Assembly (NCBI GenBank): GCA_030847615.1
Contig: JAUMIR010000002.1
Coordinates: forward strand, 117,622,309 to 117,686,308
Reading direction: 5' to 3'
Source: Gambelia wislizenii
Lineage: Eukaryota > Chordata > Lepidosauria > Squamata > Crotaphytidae
DNA length: 64,000 nucleotides
Position numbers and translations under genes: made by a program. Positions within the stretch are counted from its first letter, which is position 1; each line of letters opens with the position of its first letter. The notes beneath the pieces are model-generated. The model did not search any database. It was not told the DNA's origin and saw nothing but the letters and a program-made list of their open reading frames with translations. Below, piece after piece: positions 1-9,945 of this stretch.

Positions 1-90
1 TACTGCCAAGGCAGCAGCAGTGTTGGAGTGGAGCCACACAGCTTCTGGGTTAGAGCTCAGGATATTTTTGTTAGCAATGACAATGACTTA

Positions 91-311
91 GGGCATGTTC
101 ACACTAAACAATTATAGTGCTATGATTCCACTTTAACTGCCATGGCAACATCCTGTGGAATCCTAGGATGTGCTGTTCAGGGAGGGGTTTTTCCCATTCT
201 TAGCCACAGAATTCTAGTGCCTCACCAGACTACAAACCCCATGATTCCATGTGATGCTGCCATGGCAGTTAAATGGCATTATAATGCTTTAACTGTGTAG
301 TGTGAAAAGAC
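91..311. mobile_element. inverted-repeat MITE (family M1), about 220 bp
   Basis: The two ends are imperfect inverted repeats beginning TTCACACTA, followed by an AT-rich stretch and CTGCCATGGCA on both arms. The same arrangement recurs at 8706-8934 and, partially, at 12115-12275, so this is a dispersed family rather than a chance hairpin. There is no coding capacity. The ends resemble hAT-type non-autonomous elements, but I could not see a clear 8-bp target duplication, so the superfamily is a guess. Confidence 0.65.
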
Positions 312-344
312 TCATAATTTGCCCCCACCGCCATACATCCATCT

Positions 345-520
345 CACTTTATTTATATTCCACCTTTCTCCCAGGCTGGGACTTAAGGTGGCTTACAAAA
401 AGACAAATACACATATAGTTAAAAACATTTTTAAAAATCAAGATTAAAACAGTATTAAATAACAACAGAATTAAAACTAATTAAAATCTTACTGTAAAAA
501 AAGATTAAAAACACAGCCCA
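345..520 (-). mobile_element. L2-like LINE 3' tail fragment
   Basis: Read on the minus strand this ends with the typical L2-like tail (AGCCACCTTAAGTC, then a short AATAAA-type repeat). The same tail follows the coding ends of the L2-like copies at 7299-7740 and 41880-42775. No ORF part remains. Confidence 0.6.
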
Positions 521-1546
521 CAATCCCCAGGCTTCTCTGTTCCTTCTGGGTTTACCTACAACCCTCTCAGTAGATTTTACAACCTAAAATTGATTTTCCC
601 AGCAATAATTTATCATGCTCAGCTATCCCTATAGCAGTTCAAAATAGTTTTAGGCTTACTCATGAACAGGCAATTAAGATCTGTTTCCTTTACAAAAGAC
701 CTGCCTCTAGTAGAGATGAAAAATATTAGAATTGGTTTATTGATATGGATTAATACAGCCACTTGCGTTTTTGGACTCTTCTTGGGAGGTATGGCTATGG
801 GACTATCAAGCTGACTGCATGTATTCCTGACTTTCCCAGTATATCATTGCATGGCAGGGTGGGGAACAGGGTGTCATCAATAGAAGGAAAATGCAGGAAA
901 GTTAACTTGCAAACTTGAACTACCCAGCTTAGCACCGAAGCACATTTTGAGAGCAAGAACAATAAAAAACAAATAGAGGCAGGGATTAATATTCTAGCAC
1001 AAAATATGGCAAGTTCATAAGAGCAGCATTTAACACTTAATCAAAATGGTTCGACAATACAAAAATTAGGTTTTCAAATGTCATTAGTGCTTTATAATAG
1101 GTTCAATTAATATCACTCTCATCCCTGTTCCATTCTTTGCTAATTGTTCATTCAGTTCCTTTAATTTTTTATGCTGTTGTCTTTTTTGGTTTTAATATTT
1201 AATTTTAACGGAGGCCCTCCCCCTCTCAACACATTCCAATTGGTCTAGACTCAAGGCTTTACAAACTAGTCTTTTTGTTCTTGTCTCTCTCAATAAATCT
1301 CTCTGTGTGTTTGCCATTGCAGATGTTTTACACCAAAACCTTGTTCCCTTTATTTAGCTGTTTGTGCAGAGACCACCCTTTTGATTCTTTCTGGAAGTCA
1401 GCACAGTTGCTGTTGCCACATGTGGAGAGGAAGGTTATGAGCATGGCAACACCACCTGCACAACTCAGTGTGAAAATATAAACACTCTAGCCTACTTTGG
1501 TGGTAGCAAAAGCCAAGCTGAGCCTGGATGTTGGTATTGCACATAG
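521..1546. other. no recognised feature
   Basis: AT-rich non-coding sequence. A pyrimidine-rich run ending in GCAG at about 1320 precedes a 68-codon open frame (1275-1481), but nothing in the translation looks conserved, so no exon is called. Confidence 0.5.
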
Positions 1547-2146
1547 GAGATTATCAGACGAGTGCCTAAAAACGTTATTATGGCATTATATTTTACAGTG
1601 TTCATGTTCTGGCACAATGACACATGTTTTTGCATGCTGCTGTGATAACAATACAAAATCGCCCCAAGAATCTGGCAATATGAGCGCTCATGCCACTTAG
1701 ATGTTTCTCCATGAATGAGATTTTGGCACTTCTTGCAAGAAGACACAAGCATGCTAAAAAGCTCCCAAACATCAAAATTTAAAAATAAAACATTCAGAAA
1801 AGCACAGATACATGTTTAGGAACTTGCAAGCAAGACGGGGAGGTTCATAAAAAGAGCGTATGGTACCTAGTTTTCCTGTTTGCACTGGAAGTTTTCTGGT
1901 GGGACCACCGACTAATGCTGGAATCATGCCAGCAGTATGGGGCACCTTCTCACAAACATGAAAATCCAGAACACAAATGCTACGGGAAATCAATTTTCAA
2001 CTTCTGCCTGACAACAAAAAAGAACTCCCAAGTAATGGCAGCAGAAAGCTTGCATAATGCTGGGGCATGACATCATCTGATAAGGAAGCCCTTTAGCGAT
2101 CTCATGGTGTCATTATAACGGTGTTTTTGATGCATCTGATAACCTC
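1547..2146. mobile_element. TIR transposon, long form of the GAGATT family (E1)
   Basis: The left end reads GAGATTATCAGACGAGTGCC and the right end, reverse complemented, GAGGTTATCAGATGCATC. Sequence inside the right end (ATCTGATAAGGAAGCCCTTT) matches, inverted, the left part of the element at 27701-28309, so the two are the same family. Flanking 5-mers are CATAG and CATGA, an imperfect version of the 5-bp target duplication seen cleanly at 20865-21508 and 50796-51590. Non-coding. Confidence 0.65.
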
Positions 2147-2556
2147 CATGATTCATCTGATACGTGGCAGAGCATGGATTAATTCAAATGGATGATGGTT
2201 GCTGTGATGTGGAAGGCTTACTTCAGCAAGATAAACCAGTCAGACGGAGAGACTTGTAGAGGCAGAACCCATGGGGAGATCTTTTCTTACTGAATAACAC
2301 CCTGATTCTTACATTCTAAGAATCACTCTGTTGAAAAGCTTCTTATGCTGCACAAGCCCTGGACCGAAATACAGGAGGTAGATTCCAGACAAAGGGCTAA
2401 CGCCAGTGCCAGTATAATAAATCCAGTAAGTCAATGATAATTTATAGAAGTGTTAACTGTCAGGGGATGATAGGACACTTAATCCCCAGCAGAAGCCAAA
2501 AAACTATCTCAGCAGATTCAGTAGCAACCCGTTCCCAAGAATACTCCCACACAGAA
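2147..2556. other. no recognised feature
   Basis: Unique-looking non-coding sequence between two TIR elements. No repeat or exon recognised. Confidence 0.4.
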
Positions 2557-2886
2557 GAGATTTTCAGACACCTTAAAAGCTGTCCGGGGAGGTCGGGAGA
2601 GGTACACGGCTATCCCGCGGCAGGAGGTCAGTTTTGGATGACGCCGTCCCCCTCCCATTGTCCTTCGTGTTGCTTCCATGCTCGATCAAAGGAAAAGTTG
2701 CCACTCTTTACTCACAAAAAAACTTCTGTGAGTAAAAAGTGGTGCCCTTTCCTTTGATCGAGCACGGAAGCAACATGAAGGACAACGGGAGGGGTACAGT
2801 GTCATCCGAAACTGACCCCCTGCTGCAGGATAGCCGCGTACCTCTCCCAACCTCCCTGGACAGCTTTTAAGGCGTCTGAAAATCTC
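2557..2886. mobile_element. palindromic foldback element (P1), 330 bp
   Basis: Starts GAGATTTTCAGACACCTTA and ends with its inverted counterpart TGAAAATCTC. The two arms are complementary almost throughout and meet around 2717-2735 (CTCACAAAA...TGTGAG). P1 is more diverged from the copies at 6809-7157 and 41493-41841 but has the same architecture and termini. Flanking 5-mers are CAGAA and CTGAG, an imperfect duplication. It could not encode a protein. Confidence 0.8.
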
Positions 2887-3760
2887 CTGAGTGTTTGAGG
2901 TCCAAATAAGCAGGAGGCACTTTTATCTTCAAAGTCAAACAGGTGCAATATATACAAATATTTACTAAATTAATCTTTATTAAAACAAATAATAAATGAT
3001 TACAGAAAAGAAAACTCATATTATATTACATTATCCATTCCTTAACACTTCTTCTTACATTATTATTTTTTTCTAGGCAAATACAATGTTATTAAATAAC
3101 ACAGTTGGCTATCACTTTACATGAAGCTATTAATATCATTCCATACATTTTGTGCTTCCCACCTCCCTTTTCCCTCTTGTGTTAAACCTTCATGAGCTAA
3201 TTACCAATTTTAATTACTGTTTACCTCTTTATACCTCTATTCGAGACTCTATCATATATGTGCAAACTTTCATAATTGTTTTAAAGTTTCAGTTGCTTAT
3301 GATCAATACCAAATGTCATTCTATAAAATATATACAAATATTTACAATTGAAGGAGAAACTGCTTCACCAGGCCTTAGCATTCACAGGAAGAGAAGAGAG
3401 GAGGAAGTGAGCTTTGTTCTGAGCTCTCCCATATATACATCTACAGGACATTGCCCTCTAGTGGCCTGACTAGGCATGACTTGGTAGTTCATGGAGTCAG
3501 CCATTATGACTCAGCATCGTTCTGCAGTTGTTCGGCCATTTTATAATGGAGTTCAGTCTCTAACTCCTGACATTAACTTACCATGTTCCCATTGAGTGAA
3601 AGAGTGCTGACTCCAGGACAGACAAATGAATTCAACCCAAGTATGAAGGATTTTCAGTGTCTCATTGTCTTTGCAATGCTACAAATTTGGTGATCGAAGG
3701 GAAATTTCATTTGGGGTTGGAGGCAAAATTCTTATGAGGGGGAACTGTGCTTGCATTTTA
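2887..3760. other. no recognised gene; AT-rich non-coding
   Basis: AT-rich sequence. The word ATATACAAATATTTA occurs twice about 380 bp apart (near 2949 and 3329), which may be remnants of an old repeat. Nothing else recognised. Confidence 0.35.
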
Positions 3761-3762
3761 AC

Positions 3763-3831
3763 CTTTTGAAAGCTGCTCTGATAGCCTTTGTGGCTGAAGA
3801 GCAGGGTATAAATAAATAAATAAATAAATAA
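3763..3831 (+). mobile_element. L2-like LINE 3' tail with (AAAT)n
   Basis: Ends in GGGTATAAATAAATAAATAA, the short tandem-repeat tail typical of L2-like LINEs in this window. It lies just upstream of a separate L2-like coding remnant. Confidence 0.5.
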
Positions 3832-3921
3832 AAGTATTCTAACACAGAAACACAGATAACCAACCAGATGAAGGAAGGGTTGGTAAAGAATTACAATCTG
3901 GAACTCCAGAATTGTTAGCAA

Positions 3922-4214
3922 TGGGTTGTTAGCAGTGGCCAGGAGTGCATTTGCACAGCTTAAACTTGTGTACCAGCTGTGCCCGTTTCTTGAGACATCA
4001 GATTTGGCTAAAGTGACAACATGCCTTGATTACATCTTGTTTGGACAACTGTACTGCATTCTATGTGGGGCTGCCTTTGGAAACTGTTCGGAAACTTCAG
4101 CAAGTCCAGAATACTATGGCCAGAATGCTGACCAGGGTGTTACAAGCCGCATATAACTCCTGTGTTAAAATGGATCCACTCATTTCTGAGCACAATTCAA
4201 AATGCTGGTTATGA
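3922..4214 (+). pseudogene. L2-like LINE ORF2 C-terminal part, 5' half of a split copy
   Basis: The translation, in two frames, matches the region after the reverse transcriptase of L2-like LINEs: ARSAFAQLKLVYQLCPFLE, then a VRKLQQVQNTMARMLTRV block. The open frames are short and frameshifted, so the element is dead. The copy is interrupted at 4214 by an L1 insertion and resumes at 7299. The 17 bp at 4198-4214 are repeated exactly at 7299-7315, marking the L1 target-site duplication. Confidence 0.85.
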
Positions 4215-4223
4215 TTTTTCATT

Positions 4224-4251
4224 TATAATTTTTCATGAATGAAAAATTATA
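4224..4251. repeat. 13-bp inverted repeat at the L1 5' junction
   Basis: TATAATTTTTCAT (4224-4236) is the exact reverse complement of ATGAAAAATTATA (4239-4251), the first L1 sequence, with a 2-bp spacer. The left arm lies between the target duplication and the L1 body, so it looks like filler copied back from the L1 cDNA end during integration. Confidence 0.75.
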
Positions 4252-4547
4252 GACCTATTTCGTTAGTGAATGAGGACTACAAAATTTCTGCGGCATTATT
4301 TGCAAACAGACTCAAAACATTTATGCAAGAGTACATACATAGTGACCAAAACAGCTTTCTCCCTAGAAGACAAATAAGAGATAATATCAGGACTGTAATC
4401 AATACACTGGAATATTTATATATCCATAATGAAATTAAAGGTGCCCTAATTTTCTTAGATGCTGAGAAAGCGTTTGATAATATTAAATGGCCTTTCATGT
4501 TAAGGATCTTAGAAGAAATGGAATTTGGGAATAATTTCTGTAACTAG
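4239..4547 (+). pseudogene. L1 reverse transcriptase N-terminal segment
   Basis: An open stretch of 102 codons with the L1 motif NYRPISL near the start and FLDAEKAFDNIKWPFML near the end; the latter is RT motif A with its aspartates present. It ends at an in-frame stop inside a segment continued in another frame at 4554-4964. It is part of the decayed L1 ORF2. Confidence 0.85.
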
Positions 4548-4553
4548 ATTCAG

Positions 4554-4964
4554 GTGATATATTCGGAACAAAAGGCAAAGTTAATTATAAATGGGAATTT
4601 AACAGAGACATTACAAATTGAAAAAGGTACTAGGCAGGGATGCCCACTATCCCCATTATTGTTTATATTGGTAGTAGAAATTTTGAATAACATAATAAGA
4701 AAAGATAAAGAGATTACAGGCATTAAGATTAAAAAAGAGGAGTATAAATTACAAGCATTCGCTGATGAACTAGTAATTATTTTACAAGACCCATTGAATG
4801 GGATAGAACATTTGTTAACAAAAATAGAGGAATTCGGTTCATGTGCAGGTTTCAAGATAAACAAGGAAAAGACTAAAGTATTGAGAAAAAAATTGGATAA
4901 TAAGGAAAAAGAAGAATTAGAAAAGTTATCTAATTTTGAAATTGTTAAAATATTAGATATCTAG
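4554..4964 (+). pseudogene. L1 reverse transcriptase palm segment
   Basis: 136 codons containing KGTRQGCPLSPLLFILVVEI (RT motif B region) and AFADELVII, the position of the catalytic FADD box with the second aspartate changed to glutamate. It continues with a thumb-like lysine-rich stretch before a stop at 4962. It is non-functional as part of the broken ORF. Confidence 0.85.
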
Positions 4965-5233
4965 GCATAAATATAACAACTAATAACCAACAACTATTCC
5001 AAAACAATTACAAAAAAGTATGGAATGAAATTAAAATAGACTTAAATAGATGGAAAAAATTAAATTCATCGCTTTGGGGCAGGATCTCTATGATTAAAAT
5101 GAGTGTTCTACCCAAATTAACGTTCCTTTACCAGACAACCCTGATTATTATTACAAACAAAACCTTTAAGATCTGACAAGGAGAATTAACAAAAATTTTA
5201 TGGGTAGGAAGAAAGCCAAGAATTAAATGGAAA

Positions 5234-5892
5234 TTGTTATCAGATGCTAAGGAAAGAGGCGGATTAGGGCTACCAGATATAAAACTATATTTTGAAGCAG
5301 TATGCTTATTATGGACAAGACAATGGATCCTTTTAGAAAATAAGAGAGAGTTAGAGCTAGAAGGACATGACTTAAAACTAGGCTGGCATAGTTACTTAGG
5401 ATATGATAAAGTTAAAAAAATAAAGATTTTAATAACCATGTAATAAGAAAATCATTAATTATGGTATTGGAAAAATATAAAAATAGACTCTGTCCTAAAA
5501 TTCTGGGCTGGCTCTTTCCCCAGGAGGCCTTTTGTAGAAATGAATTGAGAGATTACAATTGGTTAACATATAAAGAATTAATGGAGACAAAAGCTGGAAT
5601 ATGGAAAATTAAAGAATGGCAGGACCTAAAAAGGGAGGATATGCAATTACAATGGTTGTCTTATTATCAAATAAGCGCCAGGGTCAAAGAGGATTTAAGA
5701 GAAAGACAATATGAGGAAGAAACCTCTGAATTTGAGAAACTGATAAGAACTGACAATGGTCATTTAATTAGCTGTTTATATAAAATATTATTAAGGATAA
5801 ACACAGAGAAGGAACAGATAAAGCACTGTATGATTAGCTGGGCTAAAGACATCGGACATAATATTTATTTAGAACAATGGGAAGATACTTAG
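5234..5892 (+). pseudogene. L1 ORF2 C-terminal segments
   Basis: Two broken open stretches (5234-5443 and 5461-5892). The first has the L1 signature GGLGLPDIKLYFEAVCLLW. The second continues the poorly conserved C-terminal region. The CWRC zinc-knuckle follows in sequence at about 6014-6066 after a stop. Confidence 0.8.
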
Positions 5893-6808
5893 GGAAAAGG
5901 TTTAAAATTCACCTGTTGTTATAATCTGAAAGAAAACTTTTATAAAATGATGTACAGGTGGTACATGTCTCCAAGCAAATTATCTAAAATGAAGAAGGGA
6001 AATTCAAGTTACTGTTGGAGATGTAAAGAGCAGATAGGCTCGTTTTACCACATGTGGTGGGAATGTGGAAGAATAAGGAAATATTGGGTCAAAATAAATA
6101 AATAAATAAATAAATAGAGAAAATGGTGGGTTTTGAGTTGGGGTTGAGACCAGAACTATATATATTAAACATATTAAATCCAGAGAATAAAAAAAGAAAA
6201 GGAACATAGATCCCTATTTAGCTATCTCATTTCAGCGACATGCGTAGTCCTGGCAAAGAAGTGGAAGGCAGAAGAAACCCCAACAAAAATAGAGTGGAAA
6301 GAAAAAGTGATGGAACTGGCTCAATTAGACAAACTGAAAAGATTGGTGAGGAGGAAATCAATGGAAAATTATTTAAAAGTATGGGAACCATTTAGAGAAT
6401 ATATAAGGCAAAAAGGAGATGTTAGCACAGTTGGTTTTCATAGTTAGGTAGATGAAAATAGGGTGTTTTTTTCCGATTAGTGGTATTCTCTGTTGAATTT
6501 CTGGTAAATTTTTAAGTTCTTAAGTTTAAGTTTAATAAACGTTGTATAACATGAAGTATTATTAGTTGGAAAACCTGAAGATGTGTATAATGAGCTAGAT
6601 AAAAATGATTTATTGGTAGGAGGTTCAACAAAGACTACGGTATGCATATATAATGAAAGAGATACAAATTAATGGGAATTATAGGTAGATAGAATTAACT
6701 TTGTATCAATATTTGTTTAGAGGAGGTGAACTGAGAAGATTGTCATAGGGCAAGAAGAGAGCAAGCAGGAAGACATTTTAAAACTTTTTATGTCATGTTG
6801 TAACTGTG

Positions 6809-7157
6809 GACATTTTCAGACAGCGTTTTAGAGTGCCTACCGCGGGATGAGCTCCCGGGAGAGGAACGGTGCTCTTGCGCGGCAGGGGGTCGTTTTCGGA
6901 CACCGCCGTCCCTCTCCTGAAATCATCAGTGTCACTTCCGTTAAGCTTCGGAAGCCGCAGCGCCATATTTTAATCACGGGCAACTTCCGTGATTAAAATA
7001 TGGCTCTGCGGCTTCCGAAGCTTCACGGAAGTGACACTGATGATTTCGGGAGAGGGACAGCGGCATCTGAAAACGACCCCCTGCCGCGCAAGAGCGCCGT
7101 TCCTCTCCCGGGAGCTCATCCCGCAGTAGGCACTCTAAAACGCTCTCTGAAAATGTC
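6809..7157. mobile_element. palindromic foldback element (P2), 349 bp, inside the L1 3' UTR
   Basis: Ends are GACATTTTCAGAC and its inverted copy (the consensus GAGATTTTCAGAC with a matching change on both sides). The arms are nearly perfectly complementary over the whole length, meeting at ATCACGGGCAACTTCCGTGAT. The copy at 41493-41841 has the same length and is very similar. Flanking 5-mers are CTGTG and CTGTC. It is GC- and CpG-rich compared with its surroundings. The apparent 72-codon ORF at 7000-7218 is only the right arm read through. Confidence 0.9.
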
Positions 7158-7298
7158 CTGTCTGTATTTTGTTCAAAGTAATTTGTTGTGCGTGTGTGTT
7201 TCGATATTTTTTGCCTGATTTTTGGTTCTGTGCAGCTGTGTTTTCTTTAGTTGATAACTGCTGTTTAATAAAATTAATTTAAAAAAGAAAAGAAAAAA

Positions 7299-7740
7299 CA
7301 AAATGCTGGTTATGACCTATAAAGCCGTAAATGGCTTGGGTCCAGACTATTTGAAAGACAGAATCTCCCAATATGATCCTGCCAGAGCCCTAAGGTCATC
7401 AGGAGGAGTCTTTCTTTTGGTCCCACCTCCATCACAAGCTGGCTTGGTGAGGACTCGATCAGTGGCTATTCCCACCCTTTGGAAAGCCCTACCATGGGAG
7501 GCTAAGCTGCCTACCTTCCTGATTTCCTTTCACCAGCAGACAGACACTTTTCTTTTCAAGCAGGCTTTTAACGTATAAGCGGTAGGGCTTGTTTTATCTT
7601 GTACGTTTTAGATTTTATATGTTTTAATTTGATTTAATGACATTTTACTTGTATATATTGTCTTTTTAAAATCTGTTTTATGGAAGCTACCTTGTGTCTC
7701 ATCTTGGGAGAAAGGTGGCATACAAATAAATAAATAAATA
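7299..7740 (+). pseudogene. L2-like LINE ORF2 C-terminus and 3' tail, 3' half of the split copy
   Basis: The translation MLVMTYKAVNGLGPDYLKDR through RTRSVAIPTLWKALPWEAKL to FLFKQAFNV is the conserved C-terminal domain of L2-like LINEs; the frame is open from 7303 to 7578. It is followed by an AT-rich 3' UTR, the AAGCTACCTTGTGTCTCA tail motif and (AAAT)n at about 7726-7740. This continues the segment at 3922-4214 once the L1 is removed. Confidence 0.9.
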
Positions 7741-7964
7741 ATATTATTCTGAAATTATTCTGCATAGACAAACACACTCCAGGGTATTCCCAGCAGTTTG
7801 CTGGCTGGGGTTTTTGGGAGCTGTTATCCCATACCTACTTGCCTCCTGAATAAAGTTTACTGTAGAAAACACACTGCTTGAATCAACATTTAACTGGCCC
7901 TGTATGAACTTCCATTCTTCTCTGACTTCTCAGTTTGCTCATCTAATTCAGTTCAAGGCACTGG

Positions 7965-8000
<36 letters not shown>

Positions 8001-8225
8001 TTGCATCTACTGTATGTTTTTGGTCATGGTATCAATGTAGTGTTCAAGCTATTTGGCCATTCCCATGTATCTTTATTTTGCTTGTGCCTGTAGTGCATCA
8101 CAAGTGTTCTAGTCTCAAAAGTGTCTTGGTATTCAGTTTAAAGTGTCACAAGTATTCAGGCAACTCATAAAGTTCATTCATTTTGCTCCATGGAAATATA
8201 GAAGCATACTAAATTTAACTGGTTA
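7741..8225. other. non-coding, contains a (TTA)n microsatellite
   Basis: Only a (TTA)n run (about 7966-8001) is recognised. A tyrosine-rich open frame across it is a repeat artefact. Confidence 0.6.
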
Positions 8226-8470
8226 CTTTGTACAAATGTGATGTTATAGTCAGGGCTAGCCCAAGGGGGATTTCAACTATCCTGCTATTACTTTGTACAA
8301 ATATGATGTTATAGTCAGGGCTAGCCCAATGGGGGATTTCAACTATCCTGATATTTGTTGGAAGTCCAACTCTGCCAAAAATTTAAGGTCCAACAAATTC
8401 CTCACTTGCCTTGCAGACAATTTCATTGTCCAGAAGGTGTAGCAGGCAGCTAGGGGATCAGCTATTTTAG
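8226..8470 (+). pseudogene. CR1 LINE endonuclease fragment with local duplication
   Basis: GGGGGATTTCAACTATCCTG, then TTGGAAGTCCAACTCTGCC and the following 110 bp, match the endonuclease part of the CR1 at 50610-50780 (protein motif GDFNYPD). A unit of about 60 bp containing TATAGTCAGGGCTAGCCCAA is tandemly duplicated (8226-8285 and 8290-8350), including the start of the CR1 match, so the duplication occurred after insertion. No open frame remains. Confidence 0.8.
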
Positions 8471-8705
8471 ATCTGATGATTCACCTGATAATTCATCTGA
8501 TGTGTTGCAGAGTATTTTTCAGCCTCAGGCAAAGAACACAATGGCATCTCCATGTACAAAAAGCCAACACACTAGCCATTGGATCTTTTTTAACCCTGGC
8601 AGCAGATCAATGTCCCCATCTGCTCCTGAGCTCAACAGCCAAGCTTAAGGAGCACAGGGCAGACCATATAGCATACATAGCTCCAAACTAGTGTTGTTGG
8701 TCTCT

Positions 8706-8934
8706 GGGGCCTTTCACACTACATAGTGATAGTGCTATAATCCCACTTGAACTGCCATGACTACATCCTGAGAAATCCTGGAGTCTGTAGTTTGGTGAAG
8801 CAGTAGAGGGGCACCCGGGCTGAGGATTCTAAGTGTCCCTCCCTAAACTGCCAATCCTAGGATTCCATAGCCATGGCAGTTGAGTGGAATCATAGTGCTA
8901 TAACTGTGTTGAATGAAAGGGCCCTCTTCTCCTG
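8706..8934. mobile_element. inverted-repeat MITE (family M1), complete copy
   Basis: Begins GGGGCCTTTCACACTACATA and ends ATGAAAGGGCCC. Internal arms carry ACTGCCATGACTACATCCTG and the inverted CCATAGCCATGGCAGT. Same family as 91-311. Non-coding. Confidence 0.75.
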
Positions 8935-9825
8935 AGTCTCTGTTTCCTGAGATAGCTGCCTCACTCTGTCTAATGGTAGGGCTGGCCATGGGTTAGACAC
9001 CTACTTCTTTCATAGTTCTGTTTAAGATACCATCAATGATGCTTTCACTACTTCCAGTCTTCTTTATGGGTCTACTTAGACACACAAACTCTTGGTTGAT
9101 GATTTATAGACCTAAACTGGCAGGTCAAGCAAAGGAGTGATTGGAATTCTAACAACTAGAGTTTTGCTGTTATTCATCACCTTACAGGTGTAATTGCTAG
9201 TCAAGAGCAGCCCCAACAAACACCCTTTGCATCGGTGTACCTGTACCTTTGGAAGTAGGCTCTTCCCCTTCTATGGTCACCACAAGGTTGCAGCAGCCAG
9301 TAAATGGCATAAGATTGCCTCCACCTCCTGTTTGGCCATTGCTCATAGCCAGCAAATCCAAACACTAATAACTAGTCTTCCAGGTTAGTTTCTGAACCAT
9401 ACAAGGCATCAACACTTTCACAGCTATGGTCTCTTCTGAAATTAATGGTTGCTGATGGGATTTTCACAGTCCTCCTCGTACAGAAGGGTGCTTCCAGGCT
9501 GAGGACTCCTGTGAGTAGCAGCTGGTGGCTTCGATGCCAGTGAAGTTATCTGTGGTGTGGAATGTGCCCCCAAACCATGTTCAGCATCTTGGATAGCTCT
9601 TTTGAAGTGCAGATCACACCCCAGAACAGATTCACCACCCCATTATATGGAAGCTATCAACACTGGCTCCCATTGCAACCAATGAAAGAATTGCCTGTAG
9701 TAGGAGAAAAGATAGAAGTATTAGACAAATGCAGGAAGGCTACAAATGGAAAAATACATTTTCTGGAAACACAGAGAAAAGTCAGTAAATGAGGCATCAA
9801 CTGGTTTGTTTTCCTGCCCTGCTCT
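8935..9825. other. no recognised feature
   Basis: Non-coding, non-repetitive by eye. Short open frames show no conserved motif. Confidence 0.4.
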
Positions 9826-9945
9826 GTTCCAAATGTGTTGAAGCACAACCATCATTGCCAACCAGCTTGGCCATTGGATTGTGCTGGCAGAGGAATAATG
9901 GGAGATGTAATCCAACTCCTCTGGAAGGCCCCAGATTATGGAAAA
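9826..9945. repeat. palindromic interspersed repeat (family M2)
   Basis: Arms CACAACCATCATTGCCAACC and GGGAGATGTAATCC, with a central GCTTGGCCATTGG. This is the imperfect-palindrome layout of an abundant squamate non-autonomous repeat (ACTACAACTCCCATCAT type). Related copies lie at 11707-11842, 12605-12720, 34015-34135, 35535-35650 and 42842-42962. Confidence 0.5.

Larger units (their letters stand above)
4215..7298 (+). mobile_element. 5'-truncated L1 LINE inserted in an L2-like LINE
   Basis: The coding part starts in the reverse transcriptase (KNYRPISLVNEDYKISAALF) and runs in broken frames through the fingers/palm (FLDAEKAFDNIKWPF; GTRQGCPLSPLLFI), the active-site box (AFADELVIIL, so FADE where FADD is expected), the thumb, and a C-terminal knuckle (CWRCKEQIGSFYHMWWEC). 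Stops fall near 4545, 4962, 5441 and 5890. ORF1 and the endonuclease are missing, as expected of a 5' truncation. The 3' UTR ends in an A-rich tail (about 7266-7298) and contains a palindromic element (6809-7157). A perfect 17-bp target duplication brackets the insertion. Confidence 0.93.

Noticed and set aside
2434..2757. 107-codon frame
   Set aside because: It runs through one arm and the centre of palindrome P1; no protein motif.
7904..8170. Open frame with a long tyrosine run
   Set aside because: The run is a (TTA)n microsatellite read in frame; nothing else in it is protein-like.
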